Assembly (NCBI GenBank): GCA_013407085.1
Contig: JACCGJ010005397.1
Location: 22,298 to 86,297, forward strand
Direction: 5' to 3'
DNA from: Atriophallophorus winterbourni
Lineage: Eukaryota > Platyhelminthes > Trematoda > Plagiorchiida > Microphallidae
Length of the DNA stretch: 64,000 nucleotides
Part shown: in pieces, positions 31,775-42,039 of the stretch
How positions within the stretch are numbered: position 1 is the first letter of the stretch
Layout: every line of letters starts with the position of its first letter
Position numbers and translations under genes: made by a program
The notes under the pieces: model-generated
What the model saw: only the letters and a program-made list of their open reading frames with translations
Database searches by the model: none
Told to the model about the DNA's origin: nothing

Positions 31775-32250
31775 TATCAAGATCTACCATCAAATGTTTA
31801 TACACCAACGCACAATGCTTGATAAATAAGTTACCCGAACTAATCGAGCTTCGTCAAAAATATTCACCACTCCTGATAGCCGTAACGGAAACTTGGTTCA
31901 ATCAGCAATTAGTTGAGGAGGAAATTTCCATTCCAAACATGTTTCTTTTTCATCGTTCTCGAATGGATCGTGGAGGAGGAGGTGTTGCTATTTACTATTA
32001 TCAACACCTCACGTTCAGAGAAATCACGGATAATGATTTTATACTGGAAGATACACTTTGGTGTTCACTTAAATTAGCAACAGGTGAAAACTGTGTTGTT
32101 GGTGTGATTTACTGACCACCGTCAGCAGACGAAGCATACAATGCTAGTTTAATTGAGAAAACTCAGCTGGTTGTTTCCAGATATCAAAACAACGCCCTGA
32201 TCATGGGTGACTTTAATCTCCCGAATTTACTAAAAAGCGAGATTCCACCG
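31775..32250 (+). pseudogene. Central CR1 endonuclease, 3'-deleted
   Basis: Starts around KCLYTNAQCLINKL, then AVTETWFNQQL (catalytic Glu), RGGGGVAIYY, EDTLWCSLKLATGENCVVGV, then a TGA at 32113-32115 where the family has Arg (IYRSP), and IMGDFNLPNLL near 32205. The distal third with LDLxxTS and SDH is deleted near 32250. Confidence 0.85.
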
Positions 32251-32379
32251 GTGGACTAACTTGATCATCTAGAGTGTTCTACCCTAACGAGCGCGTATCC
32301 TACGAAATACCTGCATTCAGGTCGCAGAATACAATACACGAAATCGTTGTGAAACCCGAAAGTGTCCTGGTAAAGCTAC

Positions 32380-33868
32380 GCGGGTTAAATACAAAAAATC
32401 CCCAGTTTCTGATGAAATAACACCATTCATCCTAAAACAATGCGCCCATGCTCTATTCTCACCACTCTCTGACCTTTTTAACCTGACCTTGAATTGTAGC
32501 ACGGTTGCTAATGACTGGAAATGTGGAATAATCACTCCGATATACAAAGGAGGGAACGGATCTGATGCATCTAACTACAGACCAGTCACGTTGTTGCCAG
32601 TGGTCTCTAAAGTTCTTGAACGACTTGTGGCCGACGAACTTATCAAACACTTGGAACAGAGTAAGCTTCTTTCCATCGCACAGCACGGATTCAGGAAAAG
32701 ACACTCCTGTCTCACCCATCTTCTCATAACTCTCGATAATTGGACTCGAGCCGTGGACGATGGATGCCCTATCCATGCGTGTTACTTGGACATGTCTAAA
32801 GCTTTTGATCGTGTTAACCACAGCATACTGCTACAAAAATTGGAGTAGCTCGGGGTATGCGGCAGATTATTGGCCTGGATAAAGGACTACTTGACTGGTA
32901 GAGTAACAAGGGTTAGAGTTGATGGGGCACTATCAAGCCCAGTAGAAGTTACAAGTGGCGTACCTCAAGGCTCAGTCTTGGGGCCAATACTGTTCCTCGT
33001 GTACGCGAATGATATACCTGAAATCGTACGCAGAAAAATCATTTTATTTGCGGATGACATCAAAGTCTGGACTAGCATACGCACCATAGAAGATTGCCAA
33101 ATTCTCCAAAAAGATCTCGAAGCACTTCATAATTGGTCCTTGCGGAACTGCTTACCATTCAACATCCAAAAATGTAAAATGTTGAACGTCGGTAAATCAT
33201 TCGAATTCACATACTCTCTGGGATCTCAGCAACTTTCATGGGTTACTGAAGAGAAAGACCTGGGCGTGTGGATTAGCAGTAACCTGAAGTCTTCACAGCA
33301 CTGTTCTGTTGTATACAAAAAGTCCTGCCAAATCTTAGCATTGCTCAGAAGGATCTTTGGTCGTTTCTCAAAGTAGATACTCCCACGTATAATTAACACC
33401 TATATCAGACCAACAACGGAGTATGCTGTTCAAGCATGGTCCCCATGGTTACAAAAGGACATGACCTTGCTGCAACGGGTATACCACCGCGCTACAAAAC
33501 TGGTGACCGGGCTATACAACAGGCCATACGAGGAGCGGATTGCAACACTAAACCTCTTTGACTTTTCGTACCGTCGTCTCAGGGGTGACTTGATCCTGCT
33601 TTTCAATATTCTGCATACAGTGGATCACCCACTCGAACACCTGTTTCATCGGCAAGAAGCACGTGGTAGCAGATCGCATGGATACAAGTTAATTATTCCA
33701 CACTCCAGATCAAATTGTCAAAGGTTTTTCTTTGCTGTCAGAGTCTGTTTTCTATGGAACTCCCTGCCCCCACATATCATTTGCACAACAAGCCTGAACA
33801 TGTTCAAGGCTGAACTTGACAAGTATATGTTGACCAAACCCAACCTTGCACCTGAATACACGTGCTGA
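32380..33868 (+). pseudogene. Central CR1 reverse transcriptase, three stops
   Basis: RT blocks: SPVSDEITPFILKQCAHALF near 32400, IITPIYKGGNGSDASNYRPV, HACYLDMSKAFDRVNHS, TAG at 32846-32848, WIKDYLTGRVTRVRVDG, EVTSGVPQGSVLGPILFLVY, active site FADDIKVW near 33052, KDLGVWISSNLKSSQHC, TAG at 33374-33376, NTYIRPTTEYAVQAWSPWL and CFLWNSLPPHIICTTSLNMF, then a natural TGA. Except for the stops the domain is complete. Confidence 0.88.
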
Positions 33869-33985
33869 CTTTCCATTTGTATAAAACATTTGTGTTTTTT
33901 ATGAATTCCCTATATTTTTAATCTGTGGTTACTGTGAAGTATTTACTTTTTGGACCATTAGAACTTTGAATTACTTTTAATTAAC

Positions 33986-34393
33986 TGCGTACGCCTTCTG
34001 ATTATTGTACCCAAAACACTTCTCAACGCAACACGGCATACAGATCCAAAACATTTAGACGATAGACTTGTCCCAAAGCAGAACACGTTAGCAGCGTGAA
34101 TAATATATTAAAATTGTTTACATATTTACATGTATCATTAAAACAAAACAAATGAAAAAATATGTAGGATTAATGTAATACAATGATGAAAACACCATAG
34201 GCTACATGGGTAGGAAAATGTTATGAAATATTCATGAATAATGAGATTTCTTTCAGATCGAATATCCAGACGAGATAATAAAATGAGTACAAGACGATGA
34301 GAAGAACAAATGTACGAAGAAAATAAAGCAAAGGAATATATTGTTTTACTGTATAAAAATAAATAAACAGCATTCTCTACACTAGCAGGCAAT
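33986..34393. other. AT-rich, no gene recognised
   Basis: Lies between the 3' end of the central CR1 and a different CR1 fragment. No coding or RNA signal. Confidence 0.5.
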
Positions 34394-35070
34394 ATGATTG
34401 TGTCTACGCCCTCAGCTCACACGGAGTTCCGTAGGGTAAAGTCTACTAAGGACCTAGGAATCGTAGTCTCCGAAAACTTTAAGTGGGCTGACCAATGTGC
34501 TGCTGCAGCTCAAAGGGCCAGGAGGGAACTCTTTCGACTACGTTCAGCCCTCACTTGCAGAAAAGCTGAGGTGCTATTGCCCCTCTACAAGACAATAGTA
34601 AGGCCACATTTAGAATACTGTATCCAGGCTTGGAAGCCGTATTACCAGAAGGATATAGTGCAGCTAGAAAAGGTACAGAAGCTGGCCACTCGCATGATCG
34701 AGGGGTTTGCACACACCAATTATGAAAATCGTCTATTAGCACTAGGACTTTTCTCACTTAGGAGGAGGCAACTTAGGGGGGATCTTATAGAGACCTTTAA
34801 GGTTGTCAAAGGACTAAGTTGTTCAGAATTCGATGACTTCTTCCGGTTCTCTCCTTTGGTTGGTACACGAGGGCACAGTTTTAAGCTAAGTAAACAGCAC
34901 ACCAGGCTCGAATTCAAACGCACTTCTTTAGCATCCGTATAGCGAACGCGTGAAACTCACTTCCCGCAGAACTAATCTTGGAAACTTCAGTAATTGCGTT
35001 CAAACATGGGCTGGACGAACGGTGGCAGGAGCTCTTTCCGGAGCATTACCCTTAAGACTAAATCCCTCAT
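34394..35070 (+). pseudogene. CR1 C-terminal fragment of a second family
   Basis: About 180 codons of RT thumb and tail: STKDLGIVVSENFKWADQCA, YKTIVRPHLEYCIQAWKPYY, LFSLRRRQLRGDLIETFKVV, RGHSFKLSKQHTRLEFKRTS. A frame change follows, then IAFKHGLDERWQELFPE and a short A/T-rich tail. It is 5'-truncated at the palm/thumb junction. Sequence signature differs from the other CR1 copies here, so it is a separate lineage. Confidence 0.8.
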
Positions 35071-35360
35071 TTTTATGATAAAAAAAACAAAAATATTCGA
35101 AAATTTTTTGAAACACAAAAAAGATTTTCTTTTTCATTTTTTCGCAAATAAACTGCTGTCCATCGTCTTTTCATTCGATTGGACATGCAACATGCATAAC
35201 TCTCTCACCTTTCGGTGATGAGACATCTCCCATCTTCCATTCACAGTTAACCACGCATGTGTTACTTACGAATCAATCCTGGTAGTGGTGGGTGTTTTCA
35301 AGCACACCTCAGAAAGAATCTGGGCACTCGTTTCGACTTGGTCGACTATCGCCCTGTGAC

Positions 35361-35393
35361 ACTGATACTGATACTGATACTGATACTGATACT
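35361..35393 (+). repeat. (ACTGAT)n microsatellite
   Basis: Five and a half perfect copies of actgat. No gene context recognised on either side (35070-35820). Confidence 0.9.
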
Positions 35394-35820
35394 AGCATCA
35401 ATAGAAACATTGAAATTGTTTTAAATCATACAGTGGGTATTGTAAATTCGGAAGATAGGAAGGGACTGTCTCCAATGAGCTTACGTTTATTTGGTACCGG
35501 GGCAAAGTTTGAGCGCTTGGGTGAAAAGATGAACTGCCACGAATTATAGGGCATTGGATTGAAGATCAGTTCGCCGATTGCTTTGAATATGATATGTTAA
35601 GGGACACGCTGGCATCGGACGGCACTGGTGAAATCTTGAAGTCAGTAAAACGGCGAGTTCTTAGGTTGATTTACTGGAATAGCGCGCAACATTTTCTTCA
35701 CCGGCATCGCAAGAGGTCATCAGGATAAAATTTGCGGAAAACAAAAAGTGGAGCACAGTTATGAAAATATATCCAGGTTATGTTGATGTTCAGGTACCAT
35801 AGGCAGCCTGACACACCTGC

Positions 35821-36280
35821 GCAGTTGTAAATAGATAATCGTAAAATAAGTTTCTGATGATCAGAAATTCTGTATGGTAAATGTGTTTAGCGCAGACATT
35901 GAATTATGTAAATGCTGATAATTATTCTTTGAAGTTAAAGAGAGTGCAATAATATACTAAACGAGGTATAATAAGTATAGACAAATGTGATGCAAGTCTC
36001 AGCCTGTGACGAGACATGCATAGAGACTAGGTAACCTGGGACTACAGCAGCGTTATAAATAGATAATCATAAAAATACATTTCTTTTTAGATGTTTCGAA
36101 TTTTTTATACAGAAATTTGTTTACGATAGAAACCTGAATTGGGACAATAAGGAAAAATATGTTAAAACGAAAAGGGGGGGGCAAATAAGCCTAGAGAGAT
36201 ACAATCAGCATAGGTAAATATACTACGAGTCCCAGGTTTTGATGCAACATACATAGACCCTAGGTAACCTGACACTTAAT
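35821..36280 (+). repeat. Tandem repeat of about 228 bases, two diverged copies
   Basis: Copy 1 starts gcagttgtaaatagataatc (35821) and copy 2 gcagcgttataaatagataa (36047). Each ends in a segment with catagag/catagac ... ctaggtaacctg. A short relative (tctaggcccgggcaacctga) occurs at 38693, and another at 35790. Function unknown; it may be a retroelement 3' UTR. Confidence 0.55.
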
Positions 36281-36383
36281 AGTACCATGTATTTTGATCA
36301 TTGTGAACAGTTCTATACGTATGCTAATGTATAAAAAATAATTACAATTGGTTCAATAACCAGGAATACCATGACAAAATATA

Positions 36384-36880
36384 TTGTCTATAGAAGCGTT
36401 TATTTTGAGAATGTCGCACAGCGATGGAGCAGTAAGAGATTCTACGAGTGCTTCAAATTTAGCTGTAGATGTGCACATGCGAAAATGGAGTGGAAGAGAA
36501 TTCCAAAGTTGCGCATATCTAATTAAAAAGAAGTTTTGTCTAACTTTAGTGCGAGTAAGGGAATATGCAATAGCATCATTCGGTAACGTCGCACATAACG
36601 ATTACAATCTTGGAAGCGCATTGCAGACATAGTCTTAAGTGGATGCTCTGTGATGATTCGGAAGAAAAGAAAAAGATTCAGGCGAATTCTACGTAACCAT
36701 ATCTATGTATGTATGAAAGCACAAGCCTGATCCAGGCAAAGCGCGGGACAGTCATAGACTGCACGTGGGCGATATTACTCAGTGAGACTCCAGCGTATTT
36801 CAGCCATAGCGGGTCAATGTCTAGTAGATTGCATCGTATTTGATAAGATGAAGGATTAAAATAACCTGACATGATTTTAC
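36384..36880 (-). pseudogene. CR1 C-terminal fragment of a third family
   Basis: On the minus strand: QIRCNLLDIDPLWLKYAGVS and VQSMTVPRFAWIRLVLSYIH (36872 to 36690), then after a frame break RYAQLWNSLPLHFRMCTSTA and SLTAPSLCDIL near 36400. These are typical of the extreme C-terminus of CR1 proteins. A stray piece of the same region lies at 38660-38785 on the plus strand. Confidence 0.65.
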
Positions 36881-37092
36881 TAATTCTACGTTGAGAAAAC
36901 TTACTTGTTCGTTGAAATTGACGGATGAATAATATCTAAATGTTAGGTCTTTGATTTCCTTAGAGGACGCGAGTGATGTATTGTTAAAAATTATATAGTT
37001 ATCTATTTATACCCGCAGAAAAAACCGCGAAACCGGTCGTGTGGCTTCAGCACAAAAGTCAGAAGCCCGTTCGAATGTCAGGTCACGGATAC

Positions 37093-37135
37093 GCATACCT
37101 GATGAGCGGCAATAACCGCGAAACGAGTCATGTGC
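37093..37135 (+). ncRNA. Hammerhead ribozyme in array unit 2 (best preserved)
   Basis: Stem I GCATAC (37093-37098), core CTGATGA (37099-37105), stem II GCGG-CAATAA-CCGC (37106-37119, perfect), GAAA (37120-37123), short stem III CGAG, triplet GTC (37127-37129) and stem I partner ATGTGC. The pair next to the cleavage site is C-A here, while other units have GTGTG and pair fully. Cleavage is predicted after 37129. Confidence 0.75.
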
Positions 37136-37357
37136 TTTCGTCCCGCATTTCGAACGTCGTATACTACATATTAATAAAAATTTGACATTAAGCAAAACAA
37201 AACAATCATACTGTTATTCGAATGTTGTAAAAATATGCTAACAGTCCCCACATATAAACTCAATTTCAATTTGCAAATGAGGATTAACCATCAAATTCAC
37301 AAATACTTGGGTTTAGCACAAAGTCAGAACCCCGTTCGAATATTTGGTCACGGAAAC

Positions 37358-37399
37358 GCATACCTAATGAGCGGCAATAACTGCCAAACCGCTCGTGTG
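37358..37399 (+). ncRNA. Hammerhead core, degenerate (array unit 3)
   Basis: CTAATGA instead of CTGATGA and CAAA for GAAA; stem I GCATAC/GTGTGA mostly retained. Probably inactive. Confidence 0.6.
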
Positions 37400-37663
37400 A
37401 TTCCATCCTTCTTTTCGAACGTCATATACTACTTATTAATAAAAATCTGACATTAAACAAGAACTGCAATCATGCGGTTGTTGGAATGTTGCAAAAATAT
37501 TCAAAACAGTTACCGGTGCTGCAATGCACCAAATGTGGGACTTAGCTTAGTCCCGACATAAAAACTCAATTTCAATTTGCAAATGAGCATTTATTCTCTA
37601 ATTCGCAAATAAATCGGTTTAGCACAAAGTCAGAACCCCGTTCAAATGTCGGGTCACGGATAA

Positions 37664-37707
37664 CGTATACCTGATAAGCGCCAATAAATGCAAAACTGGT
37701 TGTGTGC
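37664..37707 (+). ncRNA. Hammerhead core, degenerate (array unit 4)
   Basis: CTGATAA instead of CTGATGA and a broken stem II (gcgc/atgc); stem I partner GTGTGC retained. Probably inactive. Confidence 0.55.
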
Positions 37708-37974
37708 TTCTGTCCTGCTTTTTGAACTTCATATGCTACATATTAATTAAAATCTGACATTAAACCAAAACTACAATCATGCTGTTATTGGAATATCGCA
37801 AAAATATTCCAAACAATTAACAGTGCTGCATTGCACCAACTGTGGGATTTAGATTAGTACCCACATAAAAGATACATTTCTGTTTGCAAATGGGGATTTA
37901 TCATCGAATTCACACATAAATGGGTCGAGCATTAATTCAGAACAGTGTTCGAATGTCAGGTCACGGATACGCAT

Positions 37975-38526
37975 CTTCTTTCTTTTCTTTTGTGCGACTA
38001 TCTCCTCCTGGAGGATGAGTCGGCTTCAATCAAGGTTCTTGGGGATTTGGGTACAAAGCGGCGTCCCCGGCATCACTCGGCGTTTGTTCGAGTCAGCTTC
38101 TCTAGCCTTTGCACAACCAAGTGCCACCTGCAAGGTAGCAGGGGGTTCCCAGAAAGAGGTGGTCTACCAGACTCTGTTTCAGGTTTTTCCTCAGGGTTTT
38201 CTCCCGAAGCCGTTTCCGCTATCGGGTATCCCGCAAGGCAGCGGAGGTTTATAATCAGGGTTTTCATTCCCTTAGATAAAATGCCCTGCCGGGTTAACGA
38301 GCTCCATCTGCCCGAAGCAAACTGGTTTTCAGGGACCAGTCACTCGCCTTCGCACATTCTTCTGTTGGTAGAAGCAATTCTGCTGGGCTCGTGGAGCCAC
38401 TCGTGCAGGCCAAAAGCTGGACTTGGTTGTCAGAGGCTATTTGAGACGCGTGCCATATGAGAGCATTTTATAAACAGTGGGAGCTTATCCCCACTGCCAC
38501 CCCCGGCTATGACAACCTTCGGAAAC
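37975..38526 (+). mobile_element. GC-rich insertion inside the hammerhead array
   Basis: The monomer is interrupted after ggatacgcat (to 37974) and resumes with acgcatacctg at 38527, giving a possible 6-bp duplication acgcat. The inserted 552 bases are GC-rich and begin with a pyrimidine run (cttctttctttc). They share cccgcaaggcagcgga with the RTE leader (complement strand). No coding frame is convincing. It may be a retroelement 5' leader or a non-autonomous retroposon. Confidence 0.5.
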
Positions 38527-38528
38527 AC

Positions 38529-38571
38529 GCATACCTGATTAGCGGCAGTAACCGCGAATCCGGTCGCGTGC
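38529..38571 (+). ncRNA. Hammerhead core, degenerate (array unit 5)
   Basis: Stem I GCATAC, CTGATTA, perfect stem II GCGG-CAGTAA-CCGC, GAAT for GAAA, CCGGTC triplet region and partner GCGTGC. Two core changes make cleavage unlikely. The unit is followed by about 200 unrelated bases including a CR1 scrap (38660-38785). Confidence 0.6.
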
Positions 38572-39032
38572 GGATGTGCAATCGTGCAGAGTTTTTGTGC
38601 TGTGCGGCTAACATCGTGCTAAATTGACAGGCCAACGGTAGTGAGCTGCATGCGAATACACGCTGGAGTCTCACTACCATTTCTATTCCTCCCTCATATC
38701 TGTCTAGGCCCGGGCAACCTGACAGTATCTTAGCCCACGTGCAGTCTCTGACTGTGCGGCACTTTTCCTGGATCAGGCTTGTGCTTTCATATCATCATAC
38801 CATATTAATAAACATCTGACTTTAAACCAAAACTACAATCATGCTGTTATTGGAGTGTTGCAAAAATATTCCAAACAGCTACCGGTGCTGCATTGCACCA
38901 ACTGTCGGACTTAGATTAGTCCCCAAATATAAAGATTATTTCAATTTGCAAATGAGGATTTATACTCGAATTCAAAAATCAATGCATTTAGCACAAAGTC
39001 AGAACGCCGTTTGAATATCAGTTCACGGATAC

Positions 39033-39075
39033 ATATACCTCATTGGAGGCACTAACCGCGAAACGGGTCGTGTGG
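39033..39075 (+). ncRNA. Hammerhead core, degenerate (array unit 6)
   Basis: CTCATTG in place of CTGATGA but GAAA, GGGTC and partner GTGTGG are kept. Inactive; it marks the last unit of the array. Confidence 0.5.
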
Positions 39076-39399
39076 TTCTTTCCTGCTTTTCGAACGTCAT
39101 ATAATAATACTAATAAAAAGCTGACTAAAACGCCAGTATTCGAAATTTTGGCAATTCTTTCATCTGCACTACACATACGTATATATACTGTCCATATTTC
39201 TCATTACAAGCAATCGAAATCTTCAAGAGCAACACACCGAACTACATCTCAATTAAAAAATGTTCAGTGGTTCTTGATGGAAATGTGTCCACGATTCAGT
39301 CCACTGTACGGAACCTAGAAAACCGCGGATAAGCTGTCCACGGTTTCTAAAATTTGCAGTATATTAGAGCCGCTAGCTATCCTTCTTGACCCTAGTCAC

Positions 39400-39990
39400 G
39401 TGTTAGACTCTGATCTACTCCAGCAAACGGGTCGATTCATATTGTCGCTGACCTCGGAAATTGAGCAGCGTCGGAACCGTGCTAAAAACATTCTTCTTCT
39501 CAATGTAGTCGATAGATACCCTTTAGTGAACCTTAAAAATAAAGTAATGTTTCGATATAGCCTCCCCCTAGATTCGGCATCTGTAATTAGACTTAGAAAG
39601 CCTTCTAACCGTAGTTTTGCTCCGGTTTTAATAAAATGTGTTGACGAAAATTATGCGTTGCATATATTTATTATTCAAGATGTTTTGAAATCTTTGCCTC
39701 AATTTTCCAATGTGTTGATAAAGCCAGACAACACACCCTTACAACGCGAATGCCTTCCCAATCGTTTCAATGTCGTAAAACAGTTGACAATTATCCTCAG
39801 TTTAATAGACCTGGATATTGTCGTCGATAATTCCACATCGACTTTTATACCCCAGCTTCGGGAGATATACCAACTTCAGATAACATTTCCTTTAGAGCTA
39901 AAGCGAAATTAAACATTGATAACGCGATTTATCTCCTGGCCATGATAGCAATGTCACCACCGTTAAAACGGTCACTTTAGATGTACACAC
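39400..39990 (+). pseudogene. CR1 ORF1 C-terminal fragment
   Basis: Open for 170 codons: QRRNRAKNILLLNVVDRYPL, SASVIRLRKPSNRSFAPVLI, VLKSLPQFSNVLIKPDNTPL. It matches in order the RTLILLNVPED ... GNGPRPLKLTLL end of the central ORF1. Its last 104 bases (39875-39978) are repeated at 40424-40527. Confidence 0.7.
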
Positions 39991-40423
39991 TGTAGTAGAC
40001 CAGATTACTAAAATAACGTCCCATTAGAGTAGGAGAAAACGCAGGTTGACTGAAAAAATATAGCGATACCGAAAACGTGTACACAACGGTCACGATGCAC
40101 GCACGAACGGAAGTTCGAATTGTCAAGGTCAATGTTTTGATGAGGAAAAACAAATGGTGTAACACAGCCCCCCTCCAAGAAGTCTGGTCAGCGAAGACTT
40201 TTGACCCGGAGTTGCCAGTAGCGTAGGCCATGCTGGAGTCAGGATACCCCGGGTAGGAACGTAGTCTCTCAGCAACCAGTCACATAGAAGTCAGCCAGGG
40301 CGCTTGGTCTGCGTGGGTCACCCTTCGGTGGTTCCAGAGTAGGATGTTCGGTGAACCGATCGGGACTAGGCCAAGTAGCGTCTCACATGTGAGTGAACGT
40401 ACTGCCGAGTCGACTCACACCAA
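39979..40423 (+). mobile_element. 445-base insertion between duplicated 104-base segments
   Basis: The flanks 39875-39978 and 40424-40527 are diverged copies of the same CR1 ORF1 sequence. The inserted part is GC-rich from 40140 on (gacccggagttgccagtagc) and has no coding frame. It may be a retroposon with an unusually long target duplication, or a tandem duplication later invaded. Confidence 0.45.
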
Positions 40424-40649
40424 ATTCGGATAACATTTCCTTTACAGCTAACGCGAAATTAAACATTGATACCACGAATTTAACTCCTGGCCATGATAGC
40501 AATGTCACTACCGTTAAAACGGTCACGGCTGATTTAAACCCCGCAGCTCGATCGTCAGGTGAAAACTCGTGCTCCCTGCATTCAAAGCAAATTCGCCACT
40601 ACTCCGAGGTGGATTATGCTCTTATTCATGAACACCGCTTTTTGTGGCG

Positions 40650-41860
40650 CTCATGATAACCATCATCGATCGCTCGACAGAACCACTGCTTGTGCACACA
40701 CCATAGACAGTACTGCTCACAACCCACAACGGATGATCTTGAAAACCAAACAAGATGCAGCATGTGTATGGTTTACCAAACGTTTGTAAGTCTGACGTCG
40801 AGATCTGTCTCGTGTTACGCTTCTTTGTTGAAAGTGCATGCAAAATGTGACAAATCGGTGACCTCGGATTTGGTATCGATTTTGCAATGCCAAACCAACA
40901 GTGTCATCCTCAGAGGCGAAAAATCCTGAGTATGAAATTGAGACGCGTCTAAATGGACTGGATTCAATTATACAAACACGGAATCAACTATAAAAAACGT
41001 CATAAAGGCACCATCTTTACTCGACTTAGACGTTACTGCCAAATAGCCAATATATAATTCATCATACTCCAACAGGCCAATATTTGCCCAGATAAACGCA
41101 CAGATGGTGACATAAACGAGTAAGTGTTTCCCGGGATCAGTGACTCTTCAACTTAACGGAAACAAGAAGGAACCCATCAGAACCAGCTCTTACAAGACCG
41201 CCTCACATTATAAACTAACATTCGCTGGTTTAAACCTTAGTGTTATATGTACGAACGTGACCGAGTCCAGGTAAACGCTGTTCAAAGCTGAAAAACATGA
41301 CTTAGTTGAATGTTATGAAATCTGTAGTCCGACGAGACTGCACGCATTTACTTCGTCATTAATAGTTCTGCTGAACCGCTATCAGAATTTTTCTCACAAA
41401 GACGATCCCCGCCTCTTAGGAATTACGATGGAATCAGCGGAGGACGTTAAAACCTACTCTTAAATGCTTATCTTTTTAAAGGTGTTCCAGAGTCTACATG
41501 TTGTATTCATCCCAAAGAAATCTCGAAGAGAAAACAATGTGAGAAGTATTGTATTTCGATGCGTAACGGAAGATGCTGTAGTCGTATCTTCTCAGCATGT
41601 TCACAACCAGTGAAAACATCTAGCCGGAACAACCGGTATTAAAAAGCCATAGACGTGAATGCTTGAAGATACCGCGTTCTACTAACACTAAAGTGCAATG
41701 TCGTATTCCTTTAAAGCTAACTTTCTTGAAAATCGAATTGACCGAATGTATCAAACGTAAATGGGAACCTAGAAGAAACTGCCCCGAAATTCAGGTTGAG
41801 CTTGCCCAGGATAATAATCAGGAACAAGTAAGCGGATAGTAAGACCCAGCAACCAACTAG
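40650..41860 (+). pseudogene. CR1 ORF1 remnant (right copy)
   Basis: PHD-finger traces SMCMVYQTFVSLTSRSVSCY and HAKCDKSVTSDLVSIL (40755-40890), then LSVICTNVTES near 41235 and DDPRLLGITMESAEDV near 41400. Interrupted by stops. The inverted repeat begins inside the finger at 40795; sequence before that point belongs to the spacer yet continues the same element. Confidence 0.7.
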
Positions 41861-42039
41861 TGATGCTGTTCAAACTAAATAGCATGCGATACTCGAAGAA
41901 ACATGAGCATTCCGACTCTAAACAAGTCGCATTATTGATAACCTGTCATGGTATAACACCACATAATTTATAAGATGTTTACATACAATTACCAGAACGC
42001 CTTTCGAAAAATTTGCGGAGTTGACCGACATATGCTCGC

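Larger units (their letters stand above)
30389..33985 (+). mobile_element. Central CR1 retrotransposon, body
   Basis: Continuation of the CR1 interrupted by the RTE. It holds ORF1 (to 31691), EN (from about 31780), RT (from about 32380) and a 3' UTR ending near 33985. Lesions are few: an internal deletion near 32240-32345 that removes the EN end, the connecting region and the RT beginning, and three nonsense codons. Its 3' UTR recurs at 25083-25190. Confidence 0.87.
37011..39110 (+). repeat. Hammerhead-bearing tandem array, monomer about 305 bases
   Basis: At least six units share the order: ttagcacaaagtcagaaccc, cgttcgaatgt, tcacggatacgcatac, hammerhead core, ttcgaacgtcatatactac, attaataaaaatctgacatt, ggaatgttgcaaaaatattc, ccggtgctgcattgcaccaa, ttcaatttgcaaatga. 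Cores lie at 37020 (partial), 37093, 37358, 37664, 38529 and 39033. Spacings are 265 and 306, then 865 and 504, the last two enlarged by insertions. Units differ from one another, so the array is not newly amplified. The pattern resembles hammerhead satellites and retrozyme-like repeats of invertebrates. Confidence 0.8.
21881..40794. other. Spacer between the inverted-repeat arms
   Basis: 18.9 kb of single-copy-in-window sequence separating the arms. It contains the youngest retrotransposon copies of the window (an RTE with one frameshift and a CR1 with an open RT frame), nested insertions, and a hammerhead-bearing tandem array. It has no inverted partner here. The size of the spacer argues against a simple fold-back library artefact, which would place the arms next to each other. 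Confidence 0.85.

Noticed and set aside
37945..38460. 171-codon frame in the GC-rich insertion
   Set aside because: Frame crosses from hammerhead monomer into the insertion; no recognisable domain and composition alone can explain it.
37011..39110. Regular repeats as a CRISPR array
   Set aside because: Monomers are about 305 bases, contiguous, diverged and in eukaryotic retrotransposon context; no spacers or cas genes.
21880..40795. Inverted repeat explained as a fold-back sequencing chimera
   Set aside because: Such artefacts have adjacent arms and copies differing only by read error; here an 18.9-kb unique spacer and real insertions separate the arms. An assembly join of two homologous copies cannot be fully excluded.
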